Shown here piece by piece: positions 39,184 through 47,711 of a DNA stretch of 64,000 nt. The DNA is from Cryobacterium arcticum (GTDB lineage Bacteria; Actinomycetota; Actinomycetes; Actinomycetales; Microbacteriaceae), in contig NZ_QHLY01000005.1 of the NCBI RefSeq assembly GCF_003185895.1, positions 186,001 through 250,000 on the forward strand, written 5' to 3'. The translations under genes were made by a program, and so were the position numbers. A model generated the notes under the pieces. The model made no database searches. It had not been told where the DNA came from and saw nothing but the letters and a program-made list of their open reading frames with translations. The stretch's first letter is position 1. The number at the start of each line of letters is the position of its first letter.

Positions 39184-40133
39184 GAGTCGTCCTCCTTGAG
39201 CATGCTGCGCACGTAGAACCAGCTCAGCGCCACGGTGAGCACGAGCACGAAGATCGACACGGCGCTGGCCATGGCGAAGTCACTCGAGCCCACGCCAAGT
39301 TGGTAGATATAGGTACCGAGCAGGTTGGTCTCCGAGGCGATCGAGCCGGCATCCTGCAGCAGCCGGATCTGGGTGAACACCCGCAGGTCCCAGATCACCT
39401 GCAGCAACAGGATGATGGCGAGCACCGGCCGGATGATCGGCACGATGATGAACCGCAGCCGTTGGGATAGCCCGGCCCCGTCGAGTTGGGCGGCCTCGAG
39501 CACCTCGGTGGAGACCTGGGTGAGGCCGGCGTAGATGGAGAACGCCACGAACGGCACGCTCATCCAGACCACGATCACCATGGCGATGAAGAAGAACGAC
39601 AGCGGGGTGGCCAGCCAGTTGTGGTTCTGGAAGTCCAGACCGAGACCGGTGAGCACCGAGTTGAGCACGCCGCGGCGCCAGTCGATCAGCCAGTTCCAGA
39701 CCGTCATCGCCGCCACGACGGGCATCGCCCAGGCGAGCAGCATCGAGATCTGCAGGGTGATGCGCACCGCGCTGTGCACGGCGTCCATCAGCAGTGCCAT
39801 CAGGGTGCCGATGGCCATGGTGACCCCGGCGGTGATCAGGCAGAAGGCCAGAGACCTGGCCACCACCGTCCACATGTACGGGTCGGTGAACAGGGTCACG
39901 TAGTTGTCGAACCAGACGAACTCCGGCGGCTGCCCGAACTGCTGGGCGAGCCCGAACTTCTGCATCGAGGTGATGAACTGCCAGACCAGCGGGTAGCCCA
40001 GAGCCAGAATCAGGATGCCGATGGCCGGCACGATCAACAGGTACGGCGTCGACCTGCCCTTCTTGCGCGGCCGGGGCTGCCGGGGCGGGCGAGGCGCGGC
40101 AGCCGGGGCCAGCACGGGGTTCTGTGTTGTCAC
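39180..40133 (-). CDS. Carbohydrate ABC transporter permease (MalF-type)
   Basis: A 317-residue permease with six helices and the EAA loop LEAAQLDGAGLSQRLRFIIVPIIRPVL. A basic, Pro-rich 25-residue tail (PRPPRQPRPRKKGRS) precedes helix 1. It pairs with the following MalG-type permease. The gene is separated from the binding-protein gene by 78 bases that hold a strong hairpin. Ribosome binding site GAAGGAGAG upstream of the ATG. Confidence 0.92.
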   Translation of the reverse strand: MTTQNPVLAPAAAPRPPRQPRPRKKGRSTPYLLIVPAIGILILALGYPLVWQFITSMQKFGLAQQFGQPPEFVWFDNYVTLFTDPYMWTVVARSLAFCLITAGVTMAIGTLMALLMDAVHSAVRITLQISMLLAWAMPVVAAMTVWNWLIDWRRGVLNSVLTGLGLDFQNHNWLATPLSFFFIAMVIVVWMSVPFVAFSIYAGLTQVSTEVLEAAQLDGAGLSQRLRFIIVPIIRPVLAIILLLQVIWDLRVFTQIRLLQDAGSIASETNLLGTYIYQLGVGSSDFAMASAVSIFVLVLTVALSWFYVRSMLKEDDS

Positions 40134-40161
40134 GCCGCTCTCCTTCGGTTGTTCTGGTGGG

Positions 40162-40195
40162 CGGGCCCGACCACCGGTAAGAGTGGTCGGGCCCG
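40162..40195 (-). terminator. Intercistronic hairpin between binding-protein and permease genes
   Basis: CGGGCCCGACCAC (40162-40174) and GTGGTCGGGCCCG (40183-40195) form a perfect 13-base stem with an 8-base loop. Placed inside the operon, it probably stabilises the binding-protein mRNA 3' end and lowers read-through to the permeases, giving the excess of binding protein usual for ABC importers. Confidence 0.72.
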
Positions 40196-40211
40196 GGCCG
40201 ATCGGTGGCGG

Positions 40212-41564
40212 CTATTCGCCGTTCAGCATCGGGGTGAGCTTCTCGTCATACTCCTCCGCGAGGGCCTTGAGGTCACTGGCGCCCTCGATCTTGCTGAAGA
40301 ACTCCTCCATCACCATCGAGCCTTCCACCGTGGCCCAGCCCGGCGCGGCCGGGGTGAGCTTCGAGTTCGAGGCCGATTCGATCAGGGCCGTCGCGAACTG
40401 GTCGTCGCCGAGCGAGTCGACGTAGTCGCTGTTCGCCGGGCCCAGGCCGTTGGTGCCGAGCATGGTCTGGTAGTCCTCCGAGAAGATGATCTTCAGCAGG
40501 CTCTTGGCCAGTTCGGGGTTCTTGCTCGTGGCCGAGATGCCGATGTTCGAGCCGCCGGCAAAGACCGGGGCGGGCTTGCCGTCGTTGCCCGGCAGGGCGA
40601 AGACGGCGTTCTTGGTGTCGTCCCAGGTGCGGGTGGGCTTGCCATCGGCATCCGTGCCCAGCGTGCCGATCGACCAGTGCGCCCAGGTGGGCGCCATGAT
40701 CGTCGCGGCGGAGAGCGAGGTGCTCGCCGTGACCGCGCCTTCGGCGTCCTTGATCTCGTCACTGTCGTTGAGGTAGATGTACTGGTTGCTGTCCTTGGCG
40801 TCGTTGGGCGCGTTGGAGGCGGACTTGTACAGCTCCTGCAGTTGGGCGAGGCCGACGAGGGTGTTCTCCGACGCGAGCGTCGAGGTCCAGGTGCCGTCCT
40901 TCACCGTGGCGAGCTCGCCGTCGTTGGCGAAGATCCAGGAGATGCCGTTGCGCCAGTCCTGACCGCCGAGGTAGAACCCGGAGAAGTCCGGGATGTTGAG
41001 CGGGTTGGCCGCGTTGATGGCGGCGACGCCGGCGTTGAATTCGTCGAGCGTGGTGGGCAGTGCCACCCCGGCGGCGGCCCAGACGTCGGCCCGGGTGAAC
41101 ACCGCGCGGGAGCCGAAGTAGTACGGCAACGCATAGTTCTTGTCGCCCACCTTGCCTGCATCGACGAAGGACTGCAGCAGTTTGTCGCCACCGAGCTCGT
41201 CGTACATATCGGTGATGTCCAGGAACGCCCCGACGTTGGTGAAGGTGGAGGACTGGGTGTTGCCCAGCTCAGTCACGTCCGGGGTGTTGTTCGCGTCGGG
41301 CAGCGAGGTGGTCAGCTTGGTGACCAGGTCTCCCCAGTCCTGCTGCTGGATGTCGAGCGTCGCGCCGGTCTCCTTGTTGAACTCGGTCTTGAGGTAGTCG
41401 CGCAGTTCGTCGGGGGTGTCACCGCCGGCGAGCCACAGCGTGATGGTCTTGCCGCTGTTGTCGGCGGCGGTGTCGGTGCTTTCGTTGGCATCAGACGAGC
41501 ATCCTGCCAACACGAGGGCGGAGGCGGTGGCCAACGCGGCGAGAGCGACGAGCTTTCTCTTCAT
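40212..41564 (-). CDS. Sugar ABC transporter substrate-binding lipoprotein
   Basis: A 450-residue family 1 extracellular sugar-binding lipoprotein. Signal peptide with lipobox VLAGC at about residues 18-22, then a short Asp/Thr/Ser linker. The mature part starts TITLWLAGGDTPDELRDYL, and contains SWIFANDGELATVKDGTW and the C-terminal EYDEKLTPML. It binds an oligosaccharide outside the membrane; the specificity is inferred from the NagZ-like enzyme in the operon. A clear AAGGAAG site precedes the ATG. Confidence 0.92.
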   Translation of the reverse strand: MKRKLVALAALATASALVLAGCSSDANESTDTAADNSGKTITLWLAGGDTPDELRDYLKTEFNKETGATLDIQQQDWGDLVTKLTTSLPDANNTPDVTELGNTQSSTFTNVGAFLDITDMYDELGGDKLLQSFVDAGKVGDKNYALPYYFGSRAVFTRADVWAAAGVALPTTLDEFNAGVAAINAANPLNIPDFSGFYLGGQDWRNGISWIFANDGELATVKDGTWTSTLASENTLVGLAQLQELYKSASNAPNDAKDSNQYIYLNDSDEIKDAEGAVTASTSLSAATIMAPTWAHWSIGTLGTDADGKPTRTWDDTKNAVFALPGNDGKPAPVFAGGSNIGISATSKNPELAKSLLKIIFSEDYQTMLGTNGLGPANSDYVDSLGDDQFATALIESASNSKLTPAAPGWATVEGSMVMEEFFSKIEGASDLKALAEEYDEKLTPMLNGE

Positions 41565-41632
41565 GAGATCTTCCTTTCGTGAGTGCCGACGTTGGCGGGT
41601 GCCACATCGTTGGTGCAGGTGAATCGCTCGAG

Positions 41633-42808
41633 TCAGGAAACCCCGAGTTGCGCGGAGAGAACCATGACGGCCGCGCCGCGCAGAACGATGTCCTCGCCCT
41701 GCGCGGTCATGCGCAGGGTGAGTTCGCCGGTCTCGGTGGCCATCGTGCGGGAGAGGATGGTCTCGACGGTGGCGGCGGAGAGCACGCCGTCGAGCAGTTC
41801 GGGTGGGCCGCTCAGAACGATCTCGAGCAGGTTGAGCGCGCCGACGACGGGCGCCAGGATGATGCCCAGGCGCCGGCCGGCTTCGGTGAGAATCTGGTCG
41901 GTGGCGAGTTCTGCCTGCTCAGGCGTGGCGGCGGTGTCGGTGGCGGCCTGGATGGCGCTGGTCAGCCGGGGCACCGACAGCCAGGCTTCGAGGCAGCCGG
42001 ACTTGCCGCAGGCGCAGAGCGGGCCGTCGTCGGTGCCGACGACCACATGGCCGATCTCACCGGCGGCGAATCGCTCGCCGAAGATCGCGCGGCCGCCCAT
42101 GAGTAGGCCGGCGCCGACGCCGTGGCCGACCTTGACCAGCAGCAGGTCGTGGTCGGCGCCGCCGAAGCTGTGCTCGGCGAGCACCGCGGCGTTGGCGTCG
42201 TTGACCACCCGGACGGGCAGGCCGGTGGCGTCCTGCAGCCGGGCCTGCAACGGCTCGTCCCGCCAACCGAGGTTGGGGGCGTTGCGCACGACACCGGCCC
42301 GGTCGACGATGCCGGGGGAACCGACGCCGACGCCGAGGATGGGGGCGGTGGCCCCGGCGATCACCTGGCGGAGCAGCGCGGCGACCTTCTCGTAGGCGGC
42401 CTCGCCGCGGGCTCCGGACAATTCGACGCCCGAGCTCGACAACACGGCGCCGTCGAGGCTGAGCACGGCACCCCGCAACCGGGTGTGACCGGACAGGTCG
42501 AGGGTGACGATCTGGAAGGCGACCCGGTTGATGTCCAGCAGCGTGGCGGGCTTACCCGGCCGGGGCTCCTGGCGCTGGCCGAGTTCGATCACCAGGTTCT
42601 CCCCCATCAGCTCGCTGATCAGGTCGCTCACCGTCACCCGGGTGAGACCGGTCTCGCGGGCCAGGTCGGCGCGGCTCTGCAGGCCGGTGCGGTAGAGGGT
42701 CTGCAGCACCAGGGTGCGGTTGTTCAGGCGGATGTGCTCGGGCAGGACCTTCGCGGTGGGGCGAAGGGCACGGTCCTGGATCATCCGCGGGGCGCCGGTG
42801 GCTGTCAT
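41633..42808 (-). CDS. ROK-family transcriptional repressor (NagC/XylR-type)
   Basis: A 391-residue protein. N-terminal MarR-like winged helix (TLYRTGLQSRADLARETGLTRVTVSDLISELMGENLV, residues 34-70) and ROK sugar-binding domain with the zinc motif CACGKSGCLEAWL. It lies first in the ABC operon strand, 68 bases before the binding-protein gene, and a TTAGTAA-ATC-TTACGAA site stands directly upstream of it. It probably represses the whole operon until a sugar or sugar phosphate binds. Confidence 0.9.
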   Translation of the reverse strand: MTATGAPRMIQDRALRPTAKVLPEHIRLNNRTLVLQTLYRTGLQSRADLARETGLTRVTVSDLISELMGENLVIELGQRQEPRPGKPATLLDINRVAFQIVTLDLSGHTRLRGAVLSLDGAVLSSSGVELSGARGEAAYEKVAALLRQVIAGATAPILGVGVGSPGIVDRAGVVRNAPNLGWRDEPLQARLQDATGLPVRVVNDANAAVLAEHSFGGADHDLLLVKVGHGVGAGLLMGGRAIFGERFAAGEIGHVVVGTDDGPLCACGKSGCLEAWLSVPRLTSAIQAATDTAATPEQAELATDQILTEAGRRLGIILAPVVGALNLLEIVLSGPPELLDGVLSAATVETILSRTMATETGELTLRMTAQGEDIVLRGAAVMVLSAQLGVS

Positions 42809-42813
42809 GTTTG

Positions 42814-42830
42814 TTAGTAAATCTTACGAA
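42814..42830 (-). promoter_or_regulatory. ROK operator
   Basis: TTAGTAA (42814-42820) and TTACGAA (42824-42830) match as an inverted repeat at six of seven positions around ATC, 5 bases upstream of the repressor ATG. A half site TTCGTAA occurs about 50 bases further upstream. Confidence 0.68.
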
Positions 42831-42937
42831 CTAAATGTGCGCAAGGGAGAACAAACTATTCGTCGGGTTGTTTACCAATTCGTAACGCGCCCGCAGTTGT
42901 GTTGCCGGCATGCGTCGAGATGCACCCCGGCCGGGGG

Positions 42938-43684
42938 TCAGCTCGGCTGGGTTCTCTCCCGCGAGTTGCCCACCTGCGGACCACTTGCCCCGGTAGGCGG
43001 GGGCAACTCGACCGCAGGTGGGCAACTCGGCGGACGGGCGGCCGAGGTCGCCCCGGAGACCACCAGATCGGCCCGCACCCGGGTCGCCTCGATCAGGATC
43101 GCGTTGGCGCCATCCACCGAGCTCGCCCAAGCGCGCGCAGCCTCGGGGCTGCGCCCGTGCCGGGTGTGCCGGTCGACCAGCCGGGTGAGCCGTTCGTCGG
43201 CCGCTGTCGCGCAGAACCAGGACTCGGCGAGGAGGCTCGGGATTCTGTTCCACGGTTCCTGGTCGACGAGCAGGTAGTTGCCCTCCACGATCACGATCTC
43301 GGCGCCGGCCGGGATCGCGACCTCTCCGGCGATGCCCTCGTCCACGGTGCGTTCGAAGCTCGGCGCGTACACGGTGTGGTCCCGCTCCTCGAGCACGCGG
43401 CCCAGTAGCGCCACGAATCCCCAGCCGTCGAAGGTATCGATGGCTCCCTTGCGGTCGTGGATCCCCAGTCGGTCGAGGGTGGCGTTGGCGAGGTGGAACC
43501 CGTCCATCGGCAGGTACACCGCCCGGGAGCCACCGTCGTTCAGGCGCTGCACCAGTTCTTTCGCCAGCGTGGTCTTCCCCGCACCGGGGCTGCCCGTGAT
43601 GCCCACGATGATGCGGCCGTTCCCGGCCAGCAGGCCGAGTGCCCGCTGCGCGAGGTCGTCCAGGGTGTCTGCGGCACTCTCCAT
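42938..43684 (-). CDS. P-loop nucleoside/sugar kinase-like protein with palindrome-derived C terminus
   Basis: A 248-residue uridine-kinase/PanK-like P-loop protein. Walker A is ITGSPGAGKTT near residues 27-37, then YLPMDGFHLANATLDRLG and IVEGNYLLVDQEPW, typical of the YFH7/fructose-transport-kinase group. The family domain ends near VVSGATSAAR. The last 30 residues (PSCPPAVELPPPTGASG onward) are encoded by a palindromic element at 42962-43029, so the native stop has probably been lost to an insertion. The ATG at 43684 is preferred to the upstream start because it matches domain length. Confidence 0.85.
   Translation of the reverse strand: MESAADTLDDLAQRALGLLAGNGRIIVGITGSPGAGKTTLAKELVQRLNDGGSRAVYLPMDGFHLANATLDRLGIHDRKGAIDTFDGWGFVALLGRVLEERDHTVYAPSFERTVDEGIAGEVAIPAGAEIVIVEGNYLLVDQEPWNRIPSLLAESWFCATAADERLTRLVDRHTRHGRSPEAARAWASSVDGANAILIEATRVRADLVVSGATSAARPPSCPPAVELPPPTGASGPQVGNSRERTQPS
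42962..43029. repeat. REP-like nested palindrome
   Basis: CGAGTTGCCCACCTGCGG (42962-42979) and CCGCAGGTGGGCAACTCG (43012-43029) are a perfect 18-base inverted repeat. Inside the 32-base loop a second pair TTGCCCC (42985-42991) / GGGGCAA (43000-43006) nests. The variants of AGTTGCCC occur four times. It forms the 3' end of the kinase reading frame. Confidence 0.82.
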
Positions 43685-43733
43685 ACGACAACTATCCTGC
43701 CTGGCGGAGGCTTCGGGCACCCGGCCGGGCCGG

Positions 43734-44321
43734 TCAGCCGGTGATGACGGTGAGGATCCCCGTCGCGGCGGCGGTGACCAGTCCGGTCCAGAGCACGATC
43801 GCGATGACCTGCCAGAGAATCACCCAGCTCTTGTTGACGCCTGAGGCCACCAGGGTGGCCGCAGTGAGCTGGGTCGGCAGCGCGAACGGGGCGATGAGAC
43901 TCGCGCCCGGCACACCGAAACGCACGATCCAGCGACGCAGCCGCTGCCGACCCTTCGACGGTTCGGGCTCGGCCGGCACAGCCAGGCCGGCTTCCTCCGG
44001 AGCGGACAGACCGCTACCCGCGCCTGCCGCGACCGGCACCCCCGCGGCCCGCACGGCAGTCCTGCGGCTCAACCGGCGGGCGACGGCGGCCGTGCGGATG
44101 CGCGAGCTGAGCAGAACGACCAACACGACGCAGATGATGTTGCCTGTCGCGCCCGCCAGCCCGGCGATGACCGGATGCACGCCGGCGATCACGCCGATCG
44201 CGGCCGACCCCTCGCCCTCGATGTAGGGGATGGCGCCGGCGACGGCGATGAGCAGTGGTTGCAGGAGGTCAGGCACCTGGCCGACGAATTCCTGGAAGCC
44301 CTCGTAGGGGTTGTTGGACAT
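43734..44321 (-). CDS. Small multidrug-export-type membrane protein
   Basis: A 195-residue membrane protein. Hydrophobic segments near residues 15-35, 45-75, 145-165 and 170-195 are split by a 50-residue charged cytoplasmic loop (RLSRRTAVRAAGVPVAAGAG...EPSKGRQRLRRW). AIPYIEGEGSAAIGVIAG fits the PxxExxxAI pattern of the Sm_multidrug_ex family. The transported compound is unproven for the family. I chose the ATG at 44321 preceded by AAGGAGAC. Confidence 0.68.
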   Translation of the reverse strand: MSNNPYEGFQEFVGQVPDLLQPLLIAVAGAIPYIEGEGSAAIGVIAGVHPVIAGLAGATGNIICVVLVVLLSSRIRTAAVARRLSRRTAVRAAGVPVAAGAGSGLSAPEEAGLAVPAEPEPSKGRQRLRRWIVRFGVPGASLIAPFALPTQLTAATLVASGVNKSWVILWQVIAIVLWTGLVTAAATGILTVITG

Positions 44322-44432
44322 GGCTGTCTCCTTCGATGTGGTGGTGCGCCGTGCGGCGCCAGGGCGGCGCGCGCGGCAGGGCATGACTGATCGGTCCGGC
44401 GTCGGGGCGACGCCGGCGAGTGGTGTTGAGGG

Positions 44433-45140
44433 TCAGTTGCCGCGGGCGGCGCTGACGACGGCCAGGCTGGCGGCGGTAGAGATGGCCGTCACGGTGCGGG
44501 CCACGGCCTCGCCGGCGGCCGCGGCACCCCAGTCGCCGGCCTCGAGTTCCTTGCCGCGGGTGTAGACCGCGCCGGACCAGGGGATGTCGGCGTGCAGGGC
44601 GGGCAGGCTGCCGCTGGCGGAGAGCAGCGCCGCCAGCACCGCGGTGCGCGTGTCGGGCTCGGCGCCGTCAACCAGAACAGAACGCACCGCGCCGACGAGT
44701 TCCGCCCGACGGGGCGTGCCTCCGTCCCGCAGGGCCGTAGTGGGGAAAAGTCCGAGCACCTTGCGATTCTCACGACGGATGTCGCCACGCTCGACCAGCC
44801 GGTCGAGCAACTGCTGACGGAGAGGCGGACCGATCTCGGCCAAGAGCGTCTGCACCCCACGCGGCTTGCGGGCGAGCCGCTGCCAGATCTCGCCCAGCAG
44901 GGGGTCCGATGGCGGGCTCCCCGCGATCGCGCGCACCTTGCGGCCGAGCAGCGCGGGCTCGTCGACCTCCACGTGCGAGCGCAGGGCGAGGTCGGTGAGC
45001 ATCGCGCCCGCCAGGGGGTAGAACAGGGTTCCTTCGCCCGCGATAGTTCCCGACGTCGGGGCGAACAGCAGCAACAAGAGGTCCTCAGCGATCAGTGAGG
45101 TTCCGGTCGTGGAGGCACCTGGGCCGGTCGGTGCGGTCAT
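44433..45140 (-). CDS. GPP34/GOLPH3-family protein
   Basis: A 235-residue all-helical protein of the GPP34 (Golgi phosphoprotein 3) family: SLIAEDLLLLLFAPTSGTI, then LFYPLAGAMLTDLALRSHVEV and, later, IRRENRKVLGLFPTTALRDGGTPRRAEL. Eukaryotic members bind phosphatidylinositol 4-phosphate; bacterial members are common in actinobacteria without a settled role. The ATG at 45140 overlaps the MerR stop by four bases, so the protein is made under MerR control. The protein has no signal peptide or membrane helix. Confidence 0.85.
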   Translation of the reverse strand: MTAPTGPGASTTGTSLIAEDLLLLLFAPTSGTIAGEGTLFYPLAGAMLTDLALRSHVEVDEPALLGRKVRAIAGSPPSDPLLGEIWQRLARKPRGVQTLLAEIGPPLRQQLLDRLVERGDIRRENRKVLGLFPTTALRDGGTPRRAELVGAVRSVLVDGAEPDTRTAVLAALLSASGSLPALHADIPWSGAVYTRGKELEAGDWGAAAAGEAVARTVTAISTAASLAVVSAARGN

Positions 45141-45976
45141 CGTCTCCTCCATTCGTCGGGGTGGCGCAGGGTCGTCGGCCGGGCGGCCGGATCGGCGCCG
45201 GCGTCATCGCGGGCGGCCGCCTCGAGCACGGCGGCCTCGAGCACTTCGAGGTCTTCGGTCTTGTCCTGAGCGATGAGGCTCGCGCGGTAGAGCACCTCGA
45301 GCTGGGCCTTGTTGTACAGCTCCCACAAGGCCTGGGTGACCGTGCTCTCGGCACTCGCCGCCCCTCCGGGGGAATGCGCCGCGGAATCGCCGAGCCCGGG
45401 GTACTTCTCGAACTGCACCCGCATCGCCGGCGCGAGGTCGTCGGCGAGCTGTTTACGAGTGGCCAGGTCGGCATCGGCCGGCAGAGCTTCGAACGCGGTG
45501 TCGGCATCCGTGCGCTTTTCCTCCTGCATCAGCTGGCGCAGCTCGTCGATCCAGGTCTCGTCGAAGACCCGGGAGTAGATCGTGAGCATTGATTTGTCTT
45601 CGGTGGTGAGCTCGTCGGCGAAGGCGCTGAACGCGACCGGCAGGTCGACCGGGGCGCGGTAGCGCAGGATCACGGCTAGTTCGGCCCGCACCCGCTGGAG
45701 CCGCTCGATGGTTGCCGCCAACTCGACATCGAGCAAGCGGATGGCCTCGTCGGGCTCCTGGTCGGCCCGCCCCATCGATGCGACCTGGGAGAGCGGAACA
45801 CCGAGGTCGACGAGCCGCTTGATCTGCAGGAGTCGCACCAGGTGCGACACTTCGTACTGTTTGTAGCCGTTCGACCGCCGCTCCGGCAGGTCCAGCAGCC
45901 CGATCTCGTGATAATGCCGCACGGCCTTGACGGTGGTGCCGGCCAGGTCGGCCAGTTGCCGCGTGCTCCACGCCAT
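45137..45976 (-). CDS. MerR-family regulator with long C-terminal domain
   Basis: A 279-residue MerR protein. Winged HTH is STRQLADLAGTTVKAVRHYHEIGLLDLPERRSNGYKQY, and a coiled dimer helix follows. The 180-residue C-terminal domain includes FDETWIDELRQLMQEEKRTDADTAFEALP and resembles that of TipA-like sensors only loosely. I chose the ATG at 45976 (GAAAGGAGC upstream), which lies 70 bases from a promoter with a 19-base spacer containing TGCCCCTGGGGCA. The downstream GPP34 gene overlaps it and is the probable target. Confidence 0.88.
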   Translation of the reverse strand: MAWSTRQLADLAGTTVKAVRHYHEIGLLDLPERRSNGYKQYEVSHLVRLLQIKRLVDLGVPLSQVASMGRADQEPDEAIRLLDVELAATIERLQRVRAELAVILRYRAPVDLPVAFSAFADELTTEDKSMLTIYSRVFDETWIDELRQLMQEEKRTDADTAFEALPADADLATRKQLADDLAPAMRVQFEKYPGLGDSAAHSPGGAASAESTVTQALWELYNKAQLEVLYRASLIAQDKTEDLEVLEAAVLEAAARDDAGADPAARPTTLRHPDEWRRR

Positions 45977-46020
45977 GGTCTGCTCCTTTCGAACGGCCGG
46001 CGGAACCGCCGGCAACTACA

Positions 46021-46051
46021 AGTACAGACCATGCCCCTGGGGCACAGTCAA
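46021..46051 (-). promoter_or_regulatory. MerR-type promoter with 19-base spacer and operator
   Basis: On the minus strand TTGACT (46051-46046) and TGTACT (46026-46021) are 19 bases apart, the over-long spacing that MerR activators correct by twisting DNA. The spacer contains the perfect palindrome TGCCCCTGGGGCA (46032-46044). It lies 45 bases before the MerR ATG. Confidence 0.85.
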
Positions 46052-46310
46052 GGGCGCGTTCACCGATGGCCAGACCGCCCCGCGGTGGCCAGCGCTGCGA
46101 CCCGGCGGCCCCATCTCGGGGGATACTCAGGACTCCCCTGCCGACACGGCGGTATTCAGCGTCGAACCCGGTCAAATCGGCGATTCGCGGCGCTCGGCCG
46201 CATGAAAACGCCGCCAACCCCCGGTTACGCTGGTGCGACGCACGCGACTGTGCGTTCAACCGTCGCCAGCGCCCTCGCGCCAGCGGCATTCACGAGGACG
46301 GGAGGTTCCC

Positions 46311-47711
46311 ATGTCGAATTACATTGCAGATGCACTGGTCGGTGAGCCCGAGGTTCTCGAAGACACCCGCATGGGCAGTGCCGCCGACCTCACCGGGTCG
46401 CCCGCGTGGCTCAGGCTCAAGCAGGCAGCCACCGCCCTGCAGACCGTGCAGGCGCAGGACGGCTCGATCCCCGAGGCCGACGCGCACGCGGATGCAGAGC
46501 GCTCCGTCGCCGAGATCACCGCGGCGATCAGCGAGCTGGCGCCGCAGTTCGCCCACGACGCCGCCTACCTCGATGCCCTGGTGGCCGACTTCGATCGCTG
46601 GGTCGCCGGCGGCTTCGGCGTGCCCGACTTCTACGACGCACTGATGGCGTTCCACCCCGAACACCACCGGGTGAACGGCATACGGCACCTCGTGGTGTTC
46701 CCGATGTACACCCAGAACGGCAGCGCCAACCGGCTGGTGGAGGCGGTGCTGATCGAGGTGCTCTGGCCGGAGTTCGTGGCCGAGCTGGAACTCGAGTACA
46801 CCAACAAACTGTTCGTGCCCATCCGCTTTCTCGACTTCACGGCCGGCTACGACACCAACTCGGCGGTGCTGTTCCCCGAGACCGTGGCGATGCGGCAGAT
46901 CCCCACCTTCACCTGGGGCGCGATCTTCGCCGACCGGGAGGCCGCCAGGTTCCGCCGGGTGGTGCGCGCGGCGGCCGAGATCACCCGGCTGGAGCTGCCC
47001 GCGGAGGCCGCGGCGTTGCTGGAGGACCAGCACCTCACCGAAGAGACCTTCGTGATGTGGGACCTCATTCACGACCGCACCCACATGCGCGGCGACCTGC
47101 CGTTCGACCCGTTCATGATCAAGCAGCGGATGCCGTTCTTCCTCTACTCCCTCGAGGAGCTGCGCTGCGACCTCACCGCGTTCCGCGAATCGGTGAAGAT
47201 CGAACGCGACGACACCGCGAGCCCGGAGGCCCGCCGGCACGCGAAGCTGATGCAGTACGCGGTGATCTTCGACCGCATTTTCCGGTTCGCCATCACCGGC
47301 ACGAGGGTGCGCAACTACGACGGCCTGGGCGGGCAGCTGCTGTTCGCCTGGCTGCACCAGCACCATGTGCTGCACTGGACCGACACGGCGCTCTCGTTCG
47401 ATTGGGAGGCCGTGCCCGACGTGGTCATCGCTCTCGGTGCAGAGATCGACGAGCTCTACTGGGCGTCGATCGACCGGCCGAAGAAGGCGCACTGGCTGGC
47501 CGCCTACGAGATGCTCACCCAGACGCTCACACCCAACCCGGCGTCGGTGTGGGCGGGCGGGTTGCCGCTCGAGGTGCTCGCCGGGGCGCCGAAGGGGTAC
47601 ACCGACCTCGTGCTCGACGACGAGTTCCCGCTCTCGATGTTCTTTGAGGCGCTCGACAAGAAGATGAAACCCGTCATCGAGTCGACCGTGGGCATCACGG
47701 CGGATGCCTAG
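46311..47711 (+). CDS. DUF6421-family protein
   Basis: A 466-residue protein I recognise as the actinobacterial DUF6421 family. It has conserved HHRVNGIRHLVVFPMYTQNGSANR, FDYDT-like TAGYDTNSAVLFPETVAMR, and LHQHHVLHWTD. Histidine-rich spots may bind a metal, but no reaction is known. I chose the ATG at 46311 (GGGAGG upstream). It overlaps the SDR gene by eight bases, so the two may work on the same substrate. Confidence 0.85.
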   Translation: MSNYIADALVGEPEVLEDTRMGSAADLTGSPAWLRLKQAATALQTVQAQDGSIPEADAHADAERSVAEITAAISELAPQFAHDAAYLDALVADFDRWVAGGFGVPDFYDALMAFHPEHHRVNGIRHLVVFPMYTQNGSANRLVEAVLIEVLWPEFVAELELEYTNKLFVPIRFLDFTAGYDTNSAVLFPETVAMRQIPTFTWGAIFADREAARFRRVVRAAAEITRLELPAEAAALLEDQHLTEETFVMWDLIHDRTHMRGDLPFDPFMIKQRMPFFLYSLEELRCDLTAFRESVKIERDDTASPEARRHAKLMQYAVIFDRIFRFAITGTRVRNYDGLGGQLLFAWLHQHHVLHWTDTALSFDWEAVPDVVIALGAEIDELYWASIDRPKKAHWLAAYEMLTQTLTPNPASVWAGGLPLEVLAGAPKGYTDLVLDDEFPLSMFFEALDKKMKPVIESTVGITADA

